The notes below the pieces were generated by a model, which worked only from the letters and a program-made list of their open reading frames with translations, was not told where the DNA came from and searched no databases. Below, piece by piece: positions 61,121 through 64,000 of a stretch of DNA of 64,000 nucleotides (position 1 is the stretch's first letter; each line of letters starts with the position of its first letter). This stretch comes from an uncultured Acidobacteriia bacterium (GTDB lineage: Bacteria; Acidobacteriota; Terriglobia; Bryobacterales; Bryobacteraceae). Location of the stretch: contig CAIVPR010000003.1 in assembly GCA_903907865.1 (NCBI GenBank), forward strand, positions 1 through 64,000, in the 5' to 3' direction. The translations under genes were made by a program, and so were the position numbers.

Positions 61121-61900
61121 TCAGTCGGCCTTGCGGACGGTGAGGTGCCAATGGATCGCGCCAAGGGAATCGAGCGGTTTCAACAGCCGGTCCGCCGCGC
61201 CCACCGCCGACGTCAGGACGTTCGGAAAAAACGTGCGCAGATTGACCCCGCCGGACATCAGGTAGCTGAACCACGGCAGGTATCGGCGCTGCTCCAGCCT
61301 CAACTTCGGAAACTTGCGCTCGAACACGTCGCGGTCGCGGTCGAAAACGATCCACGTGAGGGCCTGGTTGGAGTCGAGCATGGTGTGGCCCTCGGGAAAA
61401 CTCCACGTGGCGGCTCGGTCGTCGTAGGGCTCGGGGTGGATCTTGCCGAAAAAGAAGCGCGCGAGGGGGGTGTGGGTCTCGTCCACCATGGAAACGACGC
61501 CGCCCGGCACCAACACGCGGTTCGCCTCGGCGAGGAACAGCTCCACGTCGGGAATGTGGTGGAAAACGTGGGTCAGGAGCAGGGCGCGGACGGAAGCGTC
61601 TGGAAACGGGAGGCTGCGCCCATCAATGACCATGTCGGCGATTCCCGGTGCCACGTCGGACGTGATGATTCCCGGCCTCAACTCCTTCAGATAGCTGGAC
61701 CCGCTGCCCAACTCCACCACCGGATGGTTGTGGAACGGGGGGGGCACGGAGTCGGCGTCGGCCAACAGCAGCCGGTACCAGAGGTCGTAGCAGCGGCGGA
61801 CCAGCGGCTTGTCGCCCATCATGGCTTTTTGCGCGGCGAACCATTCGGGGGAACCGACTTCGACGCCCTTCAAACGCGGATGGACAAGCGGAAACGACAT
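61121..61900 (-). CDS. SAM-dependent methyltransferase, class I
   Basis: A 259-residue protein with the Rossmann methyltransferase core. Motif I is VVELGSGSSYL (61-71), followed by GIITSDVAPGIADMVIDGRSLPFPDASV and ALLLTHVFHHIPDVELFLAEANRVLVPGG, typical of the Methyltransf_11 family. The C-terminal part is specific and may bind the acceptor. It lies six bases from the epimerase gene upstream and belongs to the same minus-strand run, so a role in glycan or lipid tailoring is likely but not shown. Confidence 0.9.
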   Translation of the reverse strand: MSFPLVHPRLKGVEVGSPEWFAAQKAMMGDKPLVRRCYDLWYRLLLADADSVPPPFHNHPVVELGSGSSYLKELRPGIITSDVAPGIADMVIDGRSLPFPDASVRALLLTHVFHHIPDVELFLAEANRVLVPGGVVSMVDETHTPLARFFFGKIHPEPYDDRAATWSFPEGHTMLDSNQALTWIVFDRDRDVFERKFPKLRLEQRRYLPWFSYLMSGGVNLRTFFPNVLTSAVGAADRLLKPLDSLGAIHWHLTVRKAD

Positions 61901-61906
61901 CAGGCC

Positions 61907-62680
61907 CTATTCTCCCAAACGTCGACCCAAGGCGGCGGCAATCGCAGCCTCGAAGTGCGTTTCGCACGCGACCAAGTCCGATAGATTCCACCGGTGGGCC
62001 GCAGTCCGGTTCAGCACCATCGTTCGCAGGCTCTCCGACGAAAAAGGGAGCGGGAGCCCCAGCCGTTCGGCCAGGCTCACGCCGAATTGGGCCACGCCGA
62101 ATGGAATCCCGATGACCGGCGTCCGCCTTCCGTACAGCCGGAGCACGCACTCGACGATTTCCCGCATCGTCGGGGATACCGAGTTGAAAAGATTGAACTC
62201 GCCCGACCGCTCCGATTCCACCAACGCCACCACGCCCAAGCAGAAATCGGCGAGCGCCAAAACCGCGACCGAATCCCGGCCCCCGTCGATCAGCGGAATG
62301 ATCCGGGCCCGCTGGATCGCCTCAATGTGGCGTAGGAAAAGGCCGCCCGGTCCGATCACCAAGCCCGGTCGGACCACCGTCTCCCCCGCCCCGAGGTAGA
62401 ACCGCTCGATCCGATATTTGGACACGCCGTACTCCGACACCGCGTCGGCACGCGCCGAATGCGAACTGATGTAGATCCGGCGGAGCCCGGATACCGACTC
62501 GAAACGCTGCCGCGCCTGGTCGATGTTCGATTGCAGCGTTCCTGGACGCATGTCGTGAGTGAGGTCAACCGCAATTTCGGCCTCCTCCAGCGGCACCACG
62601 CGGTGGCCACGCGATTCCAAGGCGGCAGCAAGATACCCTCGCAGAAACCCGCGCGACCCGGTGAGATACACCCGCCTCAT
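61907..62680 (-). CDS. NAD-dependent epimerase/dehydratase family protein
   Basis: A 257-residue extended-SDR protein. The N-terminal glycine motif is YLTGSRGFLRGYLA, where the second Gly pattern is slightly unusual (TGxxGFLG-like). SSHSARADAVSEYGVSKYRIERF holds the catalytic Ser/Tyr/Lys region, and VVRPGLVIGPGG follows. ATG 62680 overlaps the stop of the GMC oxidoreductase gene in ATGA, so the two are translated together. The substrate is probably a nucleotide sugar or a modified sugar. Confidence 0.85.
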   Translation of the reverse strand: MRRVYLTGSRGFLRGYLAAALESRGHRVVPLEEAEIAVDLTHDMRPGTLQSNIDQARQRFESVSGLRRIYISSHSARADAVSEYGVSKYRIERFYLGAGETVVRPGLVIGPGGLFLRHIEAIQRARIIPLIDGGRDSVAVLALADFCLGVVALVESERSGEFNLFNSVSPTMREIVECVLRLYGRRTPVIGIPFGVAQFGVSLAERLGLPLPFSSESLRTMVLNRTAAHRWNLSDLVACETHFEAAIAAALGRRLGE

Positions 62681-64000
62681 AGCACCCGCTCGCGGATCTT
62701 CGTCGCGATGCGCATGGCGTTCGCCATGATCGTGAAGGTCAAGTTCTTCGAGGGCAGGCGCGGGAAACATGCCCCGTCGGCGACGTAGACGGAGCGGGTC
62801 CCGAACAGCCGTCCATCGGGGTCCAGTTCGTAGGGGCTCGGCCGATCCTTCATCGGCAACGTCCCGGCGTAGTGGATGCCCGCGCCCATGGGCGGATACG
62901 GGCAAAGCTTGATGGAAGCGAGGAATCCGATCCGCCAGAAGGCTGGGATCAGGGCGCGGATCGACGCCTCGCGCGACGGACAACCCGCCTCCGGGTAGCG
63001 GCACTGGAGTTGCAAGGTGCCGTCGCTCCCGAGGCTCAGGTGGTTTTCCGGGTGCGGCGCGGAGGGATAGAACATCATGAGGAGCCCGCTGGCCGCAGCC
63101 AGAAGGCCCAGAACCTCGACGTTGCTGCGGATCGCGAGCGGCAGTTCGAAAACCACGTCGCTGCGCAGCGGACCGGCTGCACCGTAGATCGACCCCTGCA
63201 GCACTGTTCCATCAAACTCCTGGATCAGATTCAACTGGCCCAGGGAGCTGTCAAGCCTGTCCAAAGGCTTGCCAGCCAACTGCGGACGAAACAGAGGCAG
63301 GCAGGCCATCGGATTGTCCAGCAGCGGCAGTCGGGTCTTGTAGTCTTCGTTCGATTCCAACACCAGTTTCGCCGAGTTCAGCGCTCCGGCTGCCAGGATC
63401 AGCGTCCTCCCGGCAAACGCTTCAGTCGTCCCGCTGGAGAGATCCCGCGCCTCGACTTCAACCCCAAAACCCTCGACTTCCCGGTACCGTACGGCCAAGT
63501 GGTTCGACAGATACTCGACCCGGCCCGCATCCACCAACTCCCGCAGCGTGTAGGCCGGGTTGAACACCGCCGGATCGTGCGCCCGAAAGAATTCCATGTT
63601 GCCGTATTGATACGCTTCCCTGCCCCGGTGCGGACGCGTCAGGACGGCGTTCCGGGCCCGTCCAATGCTGACTCCGATCCGGTGGAATCGGTCGCGATGC
63701 CGTTGGTAGCCGTCCAGCAGGCCGGAGGCAAATCGGGACAGCTCGATGGGCGGCAACAGGTCGGCGGCGCTGCCGAACCACGGGGCTGTGTCGTCCAAGG
63801 CACCGCTGATGCCAATGTGCCGGGTAAGGTCGTCGTAAAACGGGTCGAGATCGGCGACGGTGATAGGAAAATCGGCCAGATCCTGCGCGGTGAAGCGGTA
63901 GACGCCCGCCCCCCAGGCATTCGCGAGTCCGCCGGTGGCGAAGCTCATGGTCGGCTCGAAGCCCTGGGTACGAGTCGGCGAAAGGGAATCCGCCCCGTCG
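62677..64000 (-). CDS. GMC-type FAD oxidoreductase, N-terminus outside the window
   Basis: The frame is open from base 64000 down to the TGA at 62677-62679, so the protein is cut at its N-terminus; the FAD-binding GxGxxG lies outside. The visible part has FATGGLANAWGAGVYRF, typical of GMC/choline dehydrogenase-like enzymes, LILAAGALNSAKLVLE (second FAD site), and the C-terminal AGTLPMKD with VYVADGACFPRLPSKNLTFTIMANAMRIA. The ATG at 63948 is internal. It is coupled to the epimerase by an ATGA overlap and so is the first visible gene of that run. It probably oxidises a sugar, sterol or cyclitol alcohol. Confidence 0.88.
   Translation of the reverse strand, partial: DGADSLSPTRTQGFEPTMSFATGGLANAWGAGVYRFTAQDLADFPITVADLDPFYDDLTRHIGISGALDDTAPWFGSAADLLPPIELSRFASGLLDGYQRHRDRFHRIGVSIGRARNAVLTRPHRGREAYQYGNMEFFRAHDPAVFNPAYTLRELVDAGRVEYLSNHLAVRYREVEGFGVEVEARDLSSGTTEAFAGRTLILAAGALNSAKLVLESNEDYKTRLPLLDNPMACLPLFRPQLAGKPLDRLDSSLGQLNLIQEFDGTVLQGSIYGAAGPLRSDVVFELPLAIRSNVEVLGLLAAASGLLMMFYPSAPHPENHLSLGSDGTLQLQCRYPEAGCPSREASIRALIPAFWRIGFLASIKLCPYPPMGAGIHYAGTLPMKDRPSPYELDPDGRLFGTRSVYVADGACFPRLPSKNLTFTIMANAMRIATKIRERVL

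Overview
The window is high-GC bacterial chromosome, very probably from an acidobacterium of the Solibacter/Bryobacter type. The clearest marker is the Solibacter-type C-terminal domain family TIGR03437, which occurs in two large secreted proteins (45015-46865 and the frameshifted gene at 53435-57066). Other pointers are the very large Ig-like and RHS surface proteins, Tat-exported TIM-barrel and haloperoxidase enzymes, and short dispersed repeats. No rRNA, tRNA or CRISPR array was found.

Layout. 1-3400 is an accessory island: a truncated unknown gene, a Panacea-domain antitoxin with a tightly linked partner, an orphan HicB, and an MNT nucleotidyltransferase whose HEPN partner has an internal deletion. 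3806-5332 is rpoD. 5367-7176 is a two-gene AAA ATPase + DUF4276 (TOPRIM-like) module, a probable defence system, followed by a beta-helix protein and an acetyltransferase. 9159-13077 carries a GT-C membrane glycosyltransferase, an APC permease, a tiny protein with an exosortase-type tail and a GT2 glycosyltransferase. 13168-19281 holds a MerR regulator, a stand-alone CpaF ATPase, a KdpDE-like two-component system, metF and a sugar isomerase-like protein. 19461-20904 is a Tat-exported molybdopterin enzyme with a membrane cytochrome b. 21015-25527 has two divergent regulator-like genes, a GT4 glycosyltransferase and glyA. 25646-27274 is a vanadium-type haloperoxidase.

27672-46865 is an apparent three-gene minus-strand operon for cell-surface proteins: a TIGR03437 protein, a 2735-residue RHS protein with eleven N-terminal repeats and a caspase-like C-terminal domain, and a protein of about 3010 residues built from 22 Ig-like domains. 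In the last, a block of nine domains is duplicated and a LecA-like lectin domain interrupts one domain. 47350-53250 contains a small Zn-finger-like protein, a Uma2 nuclease, leuS, a two-TM SLATT-like protein with a 51-residue partner, a medium-chain dehydrogenase and an SDR. 53435-57066 is a second TIGR03437 protein broken by a one-base frameshift. 57124-64000 carries glmS, yjbQ, a small secreted protein, a Tat-exported sugar isomerase-like protein, a methyltransferase, an epimerase and an edge-truncated GMC oxidoreductase.

The functional themes are (i) toxin-antitoxin and defence modules near the left end, (ii) envelope polysaccharide and surface-protein display, and (iii) ordinary housekeeping genes (rpoD, metF, glyA, leuS, glmS). 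Starts were moved from the longest frame wherever a conserved N-terminus, signal peptide, Shine-Dalgarno sequence or overlap with the neighbour gave a better choice. All family names come from reading motifs by eye; no database search was run.
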